Positions 10,969-23,141 are shown, counted from the first letter of the stretch. The stretch is 64,000 nucleotides of DNA from Rhizobium sp. EC-SD404 (GCF_902498825.1 NZ_LR701459.1:3023890-3087889), one strand, 5' to 3'. Made by a program: numbers and translations. The notes: generated by a model not told the origin, from the sequence alone.

Positions 10969-11005
10969 AAAAAGGAACCGGGCCCCTCCGTAAGGAGAGA
11001 CCCGG
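10969..11005 (-). terminator. Rho-independent terminator of the 11.1 kb transglycosylase gene
   Basis: On the minus strand CCGGGTCTCTCC, loop TTAC and GGAGGGGCCCGG form a 12 bp stem (with G-U pairs), followed by TTCCTTTTT. It lies 77 bp past the transglycosylase stop and about 60 bp before the rnpB 5' end, so it isolates rnpB from upstream transcription. Confidence 0.8.
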
Positions 11006-11081
11006 CCTGTTGCCCCAGACATCCGAACGAAAAGCGGTTAAGCCTCGCGCCCGAATTCGGGAATCGAAAATCTGCCAGAGA

Positions 11082-11798
11082 TCACTGAAGAAGCGCACTT
11101 ACCTTGCTGCAGTAGCGCGCTGAAATCGGGTTCATGCTTTTAGCACCATGGCCGGCATTATACTTCAAGATCGTCCCGCAGGTCGAGCCATCGCTCAAAC
11201 TCTGCGCCTTCGCGAGGTAACGCATTCCATACTTGATGTTGGTTTCCGGATCGTAAAGAGCGCTACGCGAACCGGAGTAGCCCATCATCCGCGCCGTGGA
11301 CAATTTGAGCTGCATGAGGCCGATCTCGCCCGCAGCTCCCGTTGCATCCGAACGGAAGTTGCTTTCGACGCGGACGACCGCGTGGGCGAGACCTTCCGAA
11401 ATACCATGTGCTTCGGCATAGCTCGAGATCAGACCGGCATGGGGATTGGCCGCATAGCCGGAAACGCGGGTCTGCTCCTGGATCGGCTTCTCGGTCGTTT
11501 CGGCAGATGTGTCTTCATTTGAGGCAGCTTCGGTCGCTGCTTCGGCTTCTCCGGCATCCTCACCTTCAGCAGCTTCCTGCTCAGGCTCGGCAGCGGGACG
11601 GGTCGGACGTTCAACGTAGCTGTCCATGACAGGACCGTGCTGCGACTGGTGGAACATCGGCTTGGCGGCCCGTGCTTCGGAGGACGCCGTTGCGGCGGTT
11701 TCTTTCGCTTCGCCGGCAGCATCGGTCTCCGCCAATGCCCAGCCTGCGACAAGCACGTTCAAAAGCGCTGCCGACGTTGCCGTCAGTACAAATTTCAT
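11082..11798 (-). CDS. Lytic transglycosylase (SLT domain), exported
   Basis: The C-terminal half is a goose-lysozyme/SLT-type transglycosylase that would cleave glycan strands to 1,6-anhydro-MurNAc in the periplasm. I use the ATG at 11798 (MKFVLTATSAALLNVLVAGWALA), preceded by GGAG 10 bases upstream; an in-frame TTG lies six codons earlier. A signal peptide is followed by an acidic Ala/Glu-rich linker (about 25-110) and then the SLT core AVVRVESNFRSDATGAAGEIGLMQL, whose VES glutamate is the expected catalytic acid, and NIKYGMRYLAKAQ. The gene is 238 codons long and stands alone before a strong terminator. Confidence 0.85.
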   Translation of the reverse strand: MKFVLTATSAALLNVLVAGWALAETDAAGEAKETAATASSEARAAKPMFHQSQHGPVMDSYVERPTRPAAEPEQEAAEGEDAGEAEAATEAASNEDTSAETTEKPIQEQTRVSGYAANPHAGLISSYAEAHGISEGLAHAVVRVESNFRSDATGAAGEIGLMQLKLSTARMMGYSGSRSALYDPETNIKYGMRYLAKAQSLSDGSTCGTILKYNAGHGAKSMNPISARYCSKVSALLQ

Positions 11799-12025
11799 CA
11801 GTAATATACTCCACAAGACAGGAACGAGCCTGCCCTATGGCAATAGGCAACGCCCCCGAAACACCCAGTTTTGACCAACCACGACCACGATGCCCCGAGG
11901 TCTCGTGACGGCCACGACAATGGCGACGGATGTATAGGGCTCTGAAGGGCGAGTTTATGACCCGCCAAATAACAACATGTTGCAGAATGTTAAATCGTCT
12001 ATTGAGCATATGACGATGCGGCGAA

Positions 12026-12805
12026 TTATCTGTATTTCGGCAATGCCTGAAGCAAGCGATGCAGCGTATCTATCGTTGAGCTGTCGGCGATGCCGTCAAC
12101 CAGAGCGGGTCGGAAATGACGCTGGAAGGCCGTGGTGACCTGCTCCGTTGCATTTCCGAACACGCCATCGATTTCAACGCTGTAGCCGTAAAGCGCAAGC
12201 ATGGACTGGTACGCCTCGATGGGCGCGCCAGCGTCGCCACGCTGAAAGAAGCGTCCACCGGTGATCGGCGCCGGCTCGACATAGTGCCCGATGCCTGCAC
12301 GATACAAATCACCCCAGGGAAATTTTTCGCCGGGATCCTGTTTGCGTGATGGCGCCACGTCGCTGTGAGCCAGAATCCGCTCGGCTGGAATGTGGCGGCG
12401 CCTGCCACAGTCGAGCGAAAGCGCCTTGATTGTCTCTATCTGAGGCGCGGTAAAATCGGGGTATCCGAAATCATGCCCGGCATTTGCGATCTCGACGCCG
12501 ATCGACCTGCTGTTGATATCGGGAACACCATGCCAGGCACTGATCCCTGCATGCCAGGCACGTTTCTCCTCCGGCAGGAACTGCAACAGCGTGCCGTCCA
12601 GCTTCACGAAGTAATGGCAGGAGACCGAGCTCTCTGCGATCGTCAGCCGCTTGATCGCGGCGTCTTCATCTTCCATCCCCGTATAGTGGAGCAGCAGGAC
12701 ATCGATCGGCCCGCCATCCACCCGGTCGTTGAAATTCGCTGCAGGACGAACTGCGCTGACGAGATCGCAGTCGGGAGCGAAGGAGCCAAGAAGCGATTCA
12801 CTCAT
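12026..12805 (-). CDS. N-acetylmuramoyl-L-alanine amidase, AmpD-like, with peptidoglycan-binding domain
   Basis: This Amidase_2 family enzyme cleaves the bond between MurNAc (or anhydro-MurNAc) and L-Ala, as in muropeptide recycling. Zinc ligands fit His40 (LLLHYTGM), His147 (ILAHSDVAP) and Asp157 (KQDPGEKFPW). The C-terminal part (FFQRGDAGAPIEAYQSMLALYGYSVEIDGVFGNAT) is a peptidoglycan-binding type 1 domain. There is no clear signal peptide, so a cytoplasmic AmpD/AmiD-like role is likelier than export. Its start overlaps the upstream TerB-DnaJ gene by 4 bp (ATGA), suggesting one operon. Confidence 0.88.
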   Translation of the reverse strand: MSESLLGSFAPDCDLVSAVRPAANFNDRVDGGPIDVLLLHYTGMEDEDAAIKRLTIAESSVSCHYFVKLDGTLLQFLPEEKRAWHAGISAWHGVPDINSRSIGVEIANAGHDFGYPDFTAPQIETIKALSLDCGRRRHIPAERILAHSDVAPSRKQDPGEKFPWGDLYRAGIGHYVEPAPITGGRFFQRGDAGAPIEAYQSMLALYGYSVEIDGVFGNATEQVTTAFQRHFRPALVDGIADSSTIDTLHRLLQALPKYR

Positions 12806-13512
12806 GCAGCGATACGGTCTCGCTCGATCGCTTCGAATGCTGCGTTGAGCGTCGCGGTGCGGTCCGTGGCAATGGTGATGAACTCTTCCGGAACGCCACG
12901 CGCCAAAAGCCGGTCCGGGTGGTTTTCGGCCACTGCACGGCGGTAACGCCGCTTGATCTCGGCAAGATCGGTATCACGGGCCACGCCCAGGATCAGATAG
13001 GGATCGAAGCCGTTGACATGGACGTGCCGCGCCATGATGCGGGCGAACTGATCTTCGTCGATCCCGAAGATCTCAGCGACGCGCTGCAGAAACCCGAGCT
13101 CGCGCTCGTGGACTGCGCCATCGGCCTTGGCGATGTGGAACAACCCATCGAGAATGTCCTCGAGAATGAGGCAGCGCTCCTCGCCGCCCTCGCAAAGCCC
13201 CCTCAACCGCCGGGCATAATGCTCAAAGCCCGCAACGTCCTGCTTGGCGAGATTATAGAGCCGGGCTACGTTCTCCTCTTCCTGCTGGGGAATCGAGAAG
13301 ATATCCCGGAAGGCCTGCACTTCGGCATTGCTGACAACGCCGTCGGCCTTCGCCATTTTGGCGGAAAGCGCGATCATGGCCACCGAGAAGGCGACGCGTC
13401 GGCGCGTCTCCGGGTCGCCCTCGAACAGCGTGCGCACGGCCTCGATGACGCGTGAAATGGCGTCAGAAGCGGCGTCGCCGACGAGTTCGATGAGTCTGGC
13501 CCAGAAAGACAT
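12802..13512 (-). CDS. TerB and DnaJ domain protein (DjlA-like co-chaperone)
   Basis: The N-terminal part (about 35-150) resembles a TerB/tellurite-resistance-like helical domain (MIALSAKMAKADGVVSNAEVQAF and ILDGLFHIAKADGAVHERELGFLQRVAEIF, a duplicated acidic motif). Residues about 171-236 form a J domain with DPYLILGV and the essential HPD tripeptide at 198-200, so it should stimulate DnaK ATPase. Unlike E. coli DjlA it has no obvious N-terminal membrane anchor. It is co-transcribed with the downstream amidase; TerB-J proteins next to an AmpD-like amidase is a common alphaproteobacterial pairing whose reason is not known to me. Confidence 0.85.
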   Translation of the reverse strand: MSFWARLIELVGDAASDAISRVIEAVRTLFEGDPETRRRVAFSVAMIALSAKMAKADGVVSNAEVQAFRDIFSIPQQEEENVARLYNLAKQDVAGFEHYARRLRGLCEGGEERCLILEDILDGLFHIAKADGAVHERELGFLQRVAEIFGIDEDQFARIMARHVHVNGFDPYLILGVARDTDLAEIKRRYRRAVAENHPDRLLARGVPEEFITIATDRTATLNAAFEAIERDRIAA

Positions 13513-13598
13513 CGCCAGAAACTATTCGATTTGAGGGGACGAATCGAGACGGAAAGTTGTCTCATCTGCCGCAACGCAGCAGAGCGAGAAAGCGCAAC

Positions 13599-13629
13599 AA
13601 AAAAGGCCGGCGAGAACGCCGGCCTTTTT
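13599..13629 (-). terminator. Bidirectional-looking terminator after the 59-aa lipoprotein gene
   Basis: AAAAAA, GGCCGGCG (13605-13612), loop AGAA, CGCCGGCC (13617-13624), TTTTT. This perfect 8 bp GC stem with A and T flanks can work in both directions. It lies about 30 bp past the lipoprotein stop. Confidence 0.85.
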
Positions 13630-13660
13630 GGCTATCCGCAACTGCGGAGAGCGGGAGGGA

Positions 13661-13840
13661 TTACTGTACCGGTGCCGGTGTTACGGCAGGCTCATCAGCC
13701 GGTGCGGCCGGAGCTGCTGGCGTTTCCATCGGCGCGGTATCTTCAACCGAACCAGTGGCATTTTCATCGACGTTGTCGCTGCAGGCAGCAAGGCCTAGGG
13801 TGGAAACGACAAGCGCGGTAGAGATCAGAAACTTACGCAT
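13661..13840 (-). CDS. Small lipoprotein, 59 residues, Ala/Pro-rich
   Basis: The protein begins MRKFLISTALVVSTLGLAAC: a signal peptide with the lipobox LAAC and Cys20 as the lipidation site. The mature part is only 39 residues, acidic, and rich in Ala, Pro, Glu and Thr (SVEDTAPMETPAAPAAPADE), as in small anchored spacer or entericidin-like lipoproteins. A GGAG ribosome binding site sits 8 bases before the ATG, a general-stress promoter match lies just upstream, and a strong terminator follows, so it is a complete single-gene unit. No function can be given from the sequence; a stress-linked envelope role is inferred from the promoter. Confidence 0.8.
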   Translation of the reverse strand: MRKFLISTALVVSTLGLAACSDNVDENATGSVEDTAPMETPAAPAAPADEPAVTPAPVQ

Positions 13841-13875
13841 TTTATTGCTCCTTTTTCTGTATTCGATAGCGCTAC

Positions 13876-13900
13876 AACGGGAGATGTAGTGAAGCGTTCC
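13876..13900 (-). promoter_or_regulatory. Putative EcfG (general stress response sigma) promoter
   Basis: On the minus strand GGAAC (13900-13896), a 16-base spacer and CGTT (13879-13876) match the alphaproteobacterial EcfG/RpoE2 consensus GGAAC-N16/17-CGTT exactly. It is 36 bp upstream of the lipoprotein ATG. Roughly one such match could occur by chance in a window of this size, so its position before a short gene is what makes it convincing. Confidence 0.65.
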
Positions 13901-14057
13901 CTTTGAAAAAGCCTGTTTATCAACAACAGAGGTTACTCGCCGTAATATTTCCTAAAGTAACATCGCGTGAGAGTTTTCGCTGCTTTACCGCACCGCTGGA
14001 CAGGCGAAGCTTGGCGATGCATCACAAGCAAAAGCATCGAATGTGGGACAATGGCTT

Positions 14058-17696
<3,639 letters not shown>

Positions 17697-17804
17697 GCTT
17701 AAGCTGGCTCAAATGACGATGGAACTCGCCACGAGCTCGTTGCCCGTGGCGTTGATCGACGTTTGAAGCGCAATCTCGCACAGGAAATCGCGCCAGATTT
17801 GCTT

Positions 17805-18236
17805 TCAGCGCGCGCAGCCGTTCACATAGGTCAGTGCGGGCCACTGACCGCGGCGGACCACCTGTTGGCGAATCCACGCGCCCGTGTCGGCCACTTGGGC
17901 ACGGCACCAGCGGCCATCGGAGGCCTCAAGGCACTGCTCGAGCGCCACGCACGTGTTCTGCGGAATGGTTGCGACGACATTCGCATCCGGTCGCGCTTCG
18001 GCGCGGGCATTGAGGTCCACGAGCACCCGCGCCTGAGGCAGGCCGTCCTCATCCCATTTCGGCGCATCGAGCGCGCTGACTTCCGCACAGGACGCGGTGT
18101 AGCCGAGATAGATGCAGGTGCCGGATGAGATGCGCGCCGAGGTGATCGCGCGGCCTTCCGTGCCGGACCGCTCGAAAATGACGGCGACTATAGAAGCCGC
18201 TTCATATGCCCCCCAAAGCGCCCAATCATTGGGCAT
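17805..18236 (-). CDS. SH3-like domain hypothetical protein
   Basis: The second half (NARAEARPDANVVATIPQNTCVALEQC, then DGRWCRAQVADTGAWI) resembles a bacterial SH3 (SH3b) fold, usually a peptidoglycan- or protein-binding module, with several cysteines that could form disulfides. No signal peptide or ribosome binding site is visible at the ATG at 18236, so the true start may differ or the gene may be decayed at its 5' end. It is convergent with the hydantoinase gene (109 bp gap). A 15 bp inverted repeat overlaps the start codon. Function unknown. Confidence 0.5.
   Translation of the reverse strand: MPNDWALWGAYEAASIVAVIFERSGTEGRAITSARISSGTCIYLGYTASCAEVSALDAPKWDEDGLPQARVLVDLNARAEARPDANVVATIPQNTCVALEQCLEASDGRWCRAQVADTGAWIRQQVVRRGQWPALTYVNGCAR
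18220..18234. repeat. Perfect inverted repeat at the SH3-protein start
   Basis: GCCCAAT-C-ATTGGGC, 7 bp arms around a single base, overlapping the predicted start codon of the minus-strand SH3-like gene. It could be a repressor site or an RNA hairpin covering the start. Confidence 0.45.
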
Positions 18237-18406
18237 GTACTATAAAAAACCGCCAGTACTTGATGATGTAAAGCGCTCTACCGAGCTTCAAGTCAATATG
18301 AGACTGATTGAACGGCGCTGTGTTAATTGAGCCACGGTTAATTACCGGGCGTTCAGCATCATGCAGCGGGAGTATGCAACGGGGCTTCTGCCCGGAGACC
18401 TGCAAT

Positions 18407-20032
18407 CTAGACCTGGTAGCGCTTGGGGAGTTGGACGACGGCCGCGCTGCCGGCAGCCGGCACCGCATCGCTTTTGCGCAAGCGGTGGCGCGTCTCGGCG
18501 ATGATCGACGGCACCTGGTCGACGGGCACAGGCCGCGAAAACAGGAACCCCTGGACATCGCCGGCACCGGCCTTGCGGATGAACTCCAGCTGGCTTTCGG
18601 TCTCGACGCCTTCGACCGTGGTCGAGATGTCGAAGGCCTGTGACAGCTTCATGATGACACCGACGAGCTCCGCCTCGCGCTCGTCCGTCAGCATCGATTC
18701 TGTAAACGACCGATCGATCTTCAGTGTATCGAGCGGGAAGGATCGCAAATGGCTGATCGACGAGAAACCAGTGCCGAAATCGTCGAGCGCCAGCCGCACG
18801 CCGAGTGACCTGAGCCGGGCAAGACTGCCGCGAACCACATCGACGTCGACACTGAAGAGGGATTCGGTGAACTCGATTGTAAGGCGCCTTGCGTCGAGGC
18901 TGGTTTCGCTGAGCGTCCGCTCCACCATCGCCACGAAGCCCGCATCCTTGAACTGTTCGCCCGCGACGTTCACCGAAACACCGACATCGGCAGGCCACAA
19001 GCTCGCATGGCGGCACGCCTCCACAAGCACCCATTTGCCGAGCGGCACAATCAGCCCCGACTTCTCCGCGACGGGGATGAACATGTCGGGACGCACGACG
19101 AGGTCGCCGCGCTGCCAGCGTACAAGGGCCTCGAACCCTTTGACCAAGCCGGTCTCGAGGTGGACGATCGGTTGATATTCGAGGAAGAACTGCTTCTCCT
19201 CGATCGCCAGCCGCAGATCCTTCTCCATCATCATGCGCTGCTCAGCCTCGTAGGCGAGCGCGCTGTCATAGAGGACGAAATGGCTGCCCGGCACTTCCTT
19301 GGCGCGATAAAGCGCAAGATCGGCGCGGCGCAACGCATCCGACATGGTGCGATCGTCCGGGCTGAGCCAGGTCACCCCGATGCTGCCGCCGGTTGCGAGG
19401 CGCAGGTCTCCCAGTTCGAACGGGAACGAGATCAGCGAAACGAGCGCATCGCAGAACGCGTTGATGATTTTGGCGGACGGTCCGCCATTCCAAAGGATGA
19501 CGAATTCGTCGCCACCCAGCCGATAGATGCCCTGCTCCGACCCGATGGCGGCCCGCAGCCGATCCGACAGCGCAAGCAGGATCGCATCGCCGACATTGTG
19601 GCCCATCGTGTCGTTGATGAACTTGAACTTATCGAGGTCGAGCAGCATCAGTGCCGGGCGGTTGTTCGGTCCGATGCCCTGCGCGATCCTGTCCAGAACA
19701 TCGCATTCCAGTGCGTGCCTGTTCTTCAGAGATGTCAGGGAGTCATGAAATGCATTGTGCTCGAGCGTGTGCTCAGCTTCGATGCGACGCTCCAGCTCAT
19801 TGACGAGACGCGCGCGGGATTCGCCGACCTTGAAAAAGGTGTAACCCATCATGGCGGGAAAGAGCGCCATGGCCGTGTAGACGGGATTGGTCTGGATCAG
19901 CGACGTGAATGGTTCCGAACTCTGGACGAACGTCGCGTCATACGCGAAGGCCGCGGACGTAAAAATCGAGCCGAAAGCAGTGCCGGCAAAGGCATAGCGT
20001 GCTCTGATGCTCGTAATGACGTCCGATAGCAT
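18407..20032 (-). CDS. Membrane-anchored diguanylate cyclase/phosphodiesterase (GGDEF-EAL)
   Basis: This protein makes and/or breaks the second messenger cyclic di-GMP. Two N-terminal hydrophobic segments (about 13-30 and 51-67) are followed by a coiled-coil-like linker (RLVNELERRIEAEHTLEHNAFHD), a GGDEF domain with an intact GGDEF at 173-177, and an EAL domain with EAL at 301-303 and DDFGTG further on. Both catalytic motifs are preserved, so neither activity can be excluded. No extracellular sensor domain is seen; the signal may be membrane-derived. It is transcribed divergently from btaA, with about 230 bp between. Confidence 0.93.
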   Translation of the reverse strand: MLSDVITSIRARYAFAGTAFGSIFTSAAFAYDATFVQSSEPFTSLIQTNPVYTAMALFPAMMGYTFFKVGESRARLVNELERRIEAEHTLEHNAFHDSLTSLKNRHALECDVLDRIAQGIGPNNRPALMLLDLDKFKFINDTMGHNVGDAILLALSDRLRAAIGSEQGIYRLGGDEFVILWNGGPSAKIINAFCDALVSLISFPFELGDLRLATGGSIGVTWLSPDDRTMSDALRRADLALYRAKEVPGSHFVLYDSALAYEAEQRMMMEKDLRLAIEEKQFFLEYQPIVHLETGLVKGFEALVRWQRGDLVVRPDMFIPVAEKSGLIVPLGKWVLVEACRHASLWPADVGVSVNVAGEQFKDAGFVAMVERTLSETSLDARRLTIEFTESLFSVDVDVVRGSLARLRSLGVRLALDDFGTGFSSISHLRSFPLDTLKIDRSFTESMLTDEREAELVGVIMKLSQAFDISTTVEGVETESQLEFIRKAGAGDVQGFLFSRPVPVDQVPSIIAETRHRLRKSDAVPAAGSAAVVQLPKRYQV

Positions 20033-20197
20033 GCACCATCCCGATCTTCATGATCCCGATCGTGAAAAGGCTACCATTTCAAGCATTAAGCATTGGTTAT
20101 CGAACAAACTGCGTAAAGTTTGACGAACTGTTAAAACGCAGCCCAAAATTTTAGAGGATGCTTGGGCATCGATTTGGCTTGAACCGTCCCGGTCGTG

Positions 20198-20215
20198 CCG
20201 TCACAGGCCTGTAAT
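20198..20215 (+). promoter_or_regulatory. Putative Pho box upstream of btaAB
   Basis: CCGTCAC, 4 bases, CTGTAAT: two 7-bp units 11 bp apart that match the rhizobial PhoB site CTGTCAT-N4-CTGTCAT in 11 of 14 positions. It lies about 50 bp before the btaA start. PhoB-dependent induction of btaAB on phosphate limitation is known in rhizobia; the match here is moderate. Confidence 0.5.
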
Positions 20216-20266
20216 GTCGCCCGGCTAGGCGTCTTCCCATCGAAGAGAGAGGGAGAATCGCCTGCC

Positions 20267-21517
20267 ATGACCGGTATCACGCGAGGCCTGCCCGGCCGGA
20301 AGACCCGACATATCCGCGACGCGGTGTTGCGTCATTCCCCGATCAGCAAGGCAGGTTTTTCCGAGCGCCTTTTTGCCTTCGTATTTTCGGGTCTCGTCTA
20401 TCCCCAGATCTGGGAGGACCCGGACGTCGACATGAAGGCAATGGATCTGACGCCGGAGAGCCGCATCGTGACGATCGGTTCGGGCGGCTGCAACGTTCTC
20501 TCCTATCTCACCCGTTCACCGGCGCGCATCGATGTGGTCGACTTGAACCGGGCCCATATCGCCTTGAACAAGCTGAAGCTTGCCGGTGTTGCCCACCTGC
20601 CAAGCCAGAGCGACTTCTTCCGGTTCTTCGCAGGCACGGACCAAGCCCATAACAGCCTCGCCTACCGACAGTTCATCGCGCCGCATCTCGATGCGCAAAG
20701 CCGCGCCTATTGGGAAGGCCGTGGGCTCAACGGTCGCCAGCGCATCACTGTGTTCGATCGCAATTTCTACCGAAGCGGACTTCTCGGCCTCTTCATCTCT
20801 GCCGGTCACCTGGCCGCACGGCTGCATGGCGTGAACCCTGCGGAAATCATGCAGACGCGCTCGCTGCGCGAACAGAGACGCTTCTTCGACGATCGCCTAG
20901 CCCCGCTGTTCGACAAGCCGCTGATCCGCTTGCTCACGCGCAGCAAGGCGTCGCTGTTCGGGCTCGGCATCCCGCCAGCCCAATATGAAGAGCTCGCAGC
21001 GGCGGATGCGGAGATGCGCGTCACCAACGTTCTGCGGGCGCGTCTGGAGAAACTCGCCTGCCAGTTTCCTCTGAAGGACAATTACTTCGCCTGGCAGGCA
21101 TTTGCTCGGCATTACCCGGCACCGGATGAAGGTTCTTTGCCGCCTTATCTGGAAGCCCAGTATCACGGGGCCCTACGCGAGAATGCCGATCGCGTCTTCG
21201 TTCACCACCAGAGCTTCACGACTTTGCTTGCCGAAAAGCCCGCTGCGTCCGTCGATCGCTACGTCCTGCTCGATGCCCAGGACTGGATGAGCGATGCGCA
21301 GTTGAATGCGCTCTGGACGGAAATCTGCCGGACGGCCGCGCCCGGTGCGCGCGTGATCTTCCGCACGGCCGGCGAACCATCCATTCTTCCGGGCCGCCTC
21401 CTGCCCGTCCTTCTCGATCAGTGGGACTATAATGGGACCGCCAGTGCAGAAGGGCATGCGCGCGATCGATCCGCCATTTATGGCGGCTTTCACGTCTACG
21501 AGCGCAAAGGCGCGTGA
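20267..21517 (+). CDS. btaA: S-adenosylmethionine:diacylglycerol 3-amino-3-carboxypropyl transferase BtaA
   Basis: BtaA moves the 3-amino-3-carboxypropyl group of SAM to diacylglycerol, the first step to the betaine lipid DGTS. I use the ATG at 20267 (MTGITRGLPGRKTRHIRDAV), giving 416 residues, the usual BtaA length. Family features (DUF3419) include FSGLVYPQIWEDPDVDMKAM, the SAM site region IVTIGSGGCNVLSYL, DVVDLNRAHIALNKLKLA, and FRTAGEPS near the C-terminus. GGGAG lies about 11 bases upstream. Its stop overlaps the btaB start by one base. A candidate Pho box precedes it. Confidence 0.93.
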   Translation: MTGITRGLPGRKTRHIRDAVLRHSPISKAGFSERLFAFVFSGLVYPQIWEDPDVDMKAMDLTPESRIVTIGSGGCNVLSYLTRSPARIDVVDLNRAHIALNKLKLAGVAHLPSQSDFFRFFAGTDQAHNSLAYRQFIAPHLDAQSRAYWEGRGLNGRQRITVFDRNFYRSGLLGLFISAGHLAARLHGVNPAEIMQTRSLREQRRFFDDRLAPLFDKPLIRLLTRSKASLFGLGIPPAQYEELAAADAEMRVTNVLRARLEKLACQFPLKDNYFAWQAFARHYPAPDEGSLPPYLEAQYHGALRENADRVFVHHQSFTTLLAEKPAASVDRYVLLDAQDWMSDAQLNALWTEICRTAAPGARVIFRTAGEPSILPGRLLPVLLDQWDYNGTASAEGHARDRSAIYGGFHVYERKGA

Positions 21518-22191
21518 TGAGGATCGAACGGACGCATTCCGCGGAGCACGCGGTGTTGATGGACGGGGTCTACCGCTACCAGCGTCACATCTACGACCTT
21601 ACGCGCAAATACTACCTTCTCGGACGGGACCAGATGCTCGATGAGCTGGACGTCCCGGCTGGCGGCACGGTGCTCGAACTCGGCTGCGGCACCGGCCGCA
21701 ATCTGCTGGCAGCCGCAAAGCGCTATCCCGATGCACGCTATTGCGGCATCGACATTTCGCCGCAGATGCTCGAGACCGCTAGAAACAACATCGATCGCTC
21801 CGGTCACGCCCGCAAGATCGTGGTGGCGGAAGGCGATGCGACGAACTTCGACTGCCAAGCCCTTTTCGGCATCAATAAAGCCGATCGCGTGTTCATCTCC
21901 TATGCGGTCTCGATGATCCCGAGCTGGCAGCAGGCAATCGTCGGCGCGCTCGCGGCAACCAAACCCGGCGGCTCTGTCCATATCGTCGATTTCGGCCAGC
22001 AGAATGGTTTGCCGTCGGCATTCCGGAAACTGCTCGTGGCCTGGCTTGCGCGTTTCCACGTCACGCCGCGCGCCGATCTCTTCGAAGCAGTCAAGCTGGC
22101 CGCGGTGGACAGCGACGCGCGCGTCGAACAGCGCTCCATCTTCCGGGACTATGCGCGGGTCGTCGTCATCAAGCGGCCGAATGGTCGCTGA
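21517..22191 (+). CDS. btaB: Diacylglyceryl-homoserine N-methyltransferase BtaB
   Basis: BtaB adds three methyl groups to diacylglyceryl homoserine to give diacylglyceryl-N,N,N-trimethylhomoserine, replacing phospholipid when phosphate is scarce. The ATG at 21517 overlaps the btaA stop (TGATG); a GTG three bases earlier is the other option. The 224-residue class I methyltransferase has ELGCGTG at 55-60, GIDISPQMLETA, and IVDFGQQNGLP. An N-terminal HAVLMDGVYRYQRHIYDLTRKYYLLGRDQM segment is typical of BtaB. The tight btaA-btaB pair makes the pathway call strong. Confidence 0.93.
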   Translation: MRIERTHSAEHAVLMDGVYRYQRHIYDLTRKYYLLGRDQMLDELDVPAGGTVLELGCGTGRNLLAAAKRYPDARYCGIDISPQMLETARNNIDRSGHARKIVVAEGDATNFDCQALFGINKADRVFISYAVSMIPSWQQAIVGALAATKPGGSVHIVDFGQQNGLPSAFRKLLVAWLARFHVTPRADLFEAVKLAAVDSDARVEQRSIFRDYARVVVIKRPNGR

Positions 22192-22264
22192 CGTTCGGCT
22201 TTAGTCGGCGGGATCGAGCGGCTAGGAAGGGAGCGACGATCCTCTCCTGATTCGCGGAGCCTAA

Positions 22265-23050
22265 ATGATAAGACGCGCCGGCATTCTCCTGATTCTGGTC
22301 ATGACGGCCGCCCTCTCCGCATGCAGCACAACCGCAACCGACATCCTTCAAATTTCCCCGGTCAACGCACCGCGCTTTGGCGACAGCGACCCGCAGGATT
22401 TCGCGCGGTCGCCGTCTACGTATGCCGTCCACGGGATCGACGTGTCGAAATACCAGGGCACGATTGATTGGAATGCCGCCCGGGCCGCGGGTGTCTCCTT
22501 CGCCTTCATCAAGGCAACGGAAGGGGGCGACATGTTCGACCCCAAGTTCCAGGAATACTGGGCTGGCAGCCGCGCTGCCGGCATTCCGCGCAGCGCCTAT
22601 CACTTCTTCTATTTCTGCCGTCCGGCGATCGAGCAAGTGCAGTGGTACATCCGCAATGTCCCGCGCGAGAACGACGCGCTCCCGCCTGTCCTCGACATGG
22701 AATGGAACCACCTGTCTCCGACATGCAGCCTTCGACCGCCGCCGGCAACGGTCCGCAGCGAAATGCAGGTCTTCCTGAACGCGCTTGAACGCCACTACGG
22801 CAAACGCCCGATCATCTATACGACGATCGACTTTCACCGGCAGAACATCGAGGGCCATTTCCTCGACTATCCGATGTGGCTGCGCGCCGTTGCCGAGCAC
22901 CCCGACACGCTCTACCCCGGTCACGCCTGGGCCTTCTGGCAGTATACCGGCACCGGGATCGTTCCGGGCATCAGGGGCGATACGGACATCAACGTCTTCA
23001 ACGGCACAATCGAGCAATGGCGCCGCTGGCTGTCGAATGCGACGAGCTGA
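22265..23050 (+). CDS. GH25 family lysozyme, lipoprotein
   Basis: This is a glycoside hydrolase family 25 muramidase that would cut MurNAc-GlcNAc bonds. The N-terminus has a signal peptide with lipobox LSAC (Cys20), so it is anchored in the envelope. GH25 core motifs are HGIDVSKYQGTIDW (Asp59), the DMEW catalytic pair Asp144/Glu146, and WAFWQYTGTG near the end. Length of 261 residues fits a single catalytic domain. A GGAG site is 7 bases from the ATG. It follows btaB by 73 bp and precedes another wall hydrolase. Confidence 0.92.
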   Translation: MIRRAGILLILVMTAALSACSTTATDILQISPVNAPRFGDSDPQDFARSPSTYAVHGIDVSKYQGTIDWNAARAAGVSFAFIKATEGGDMFDPKFQEYWAGSRAAGIPRSAYHFFYFCRPAIEQVQWYIRNVPRENDALPPVLDMEWNHLSPTCSLRPPPATVRSEMQVFLNALERHYGKRPIIYTTIDFHRQNIEGHFLDYPMWLRAVAEHPDTLYPGHAWAFWQYTGTGIVPGIRGDTDINVFNGTIEQWRRWLSNATS

Positions 23051-23141
23051 GGCAAAGCAGACGATCTGCCACAACTGAGCCAATATCCGCCTGCATTGCG
23101 AGCACGGGACATCGACGGATACCAGCTGGGGAACCACGCCT

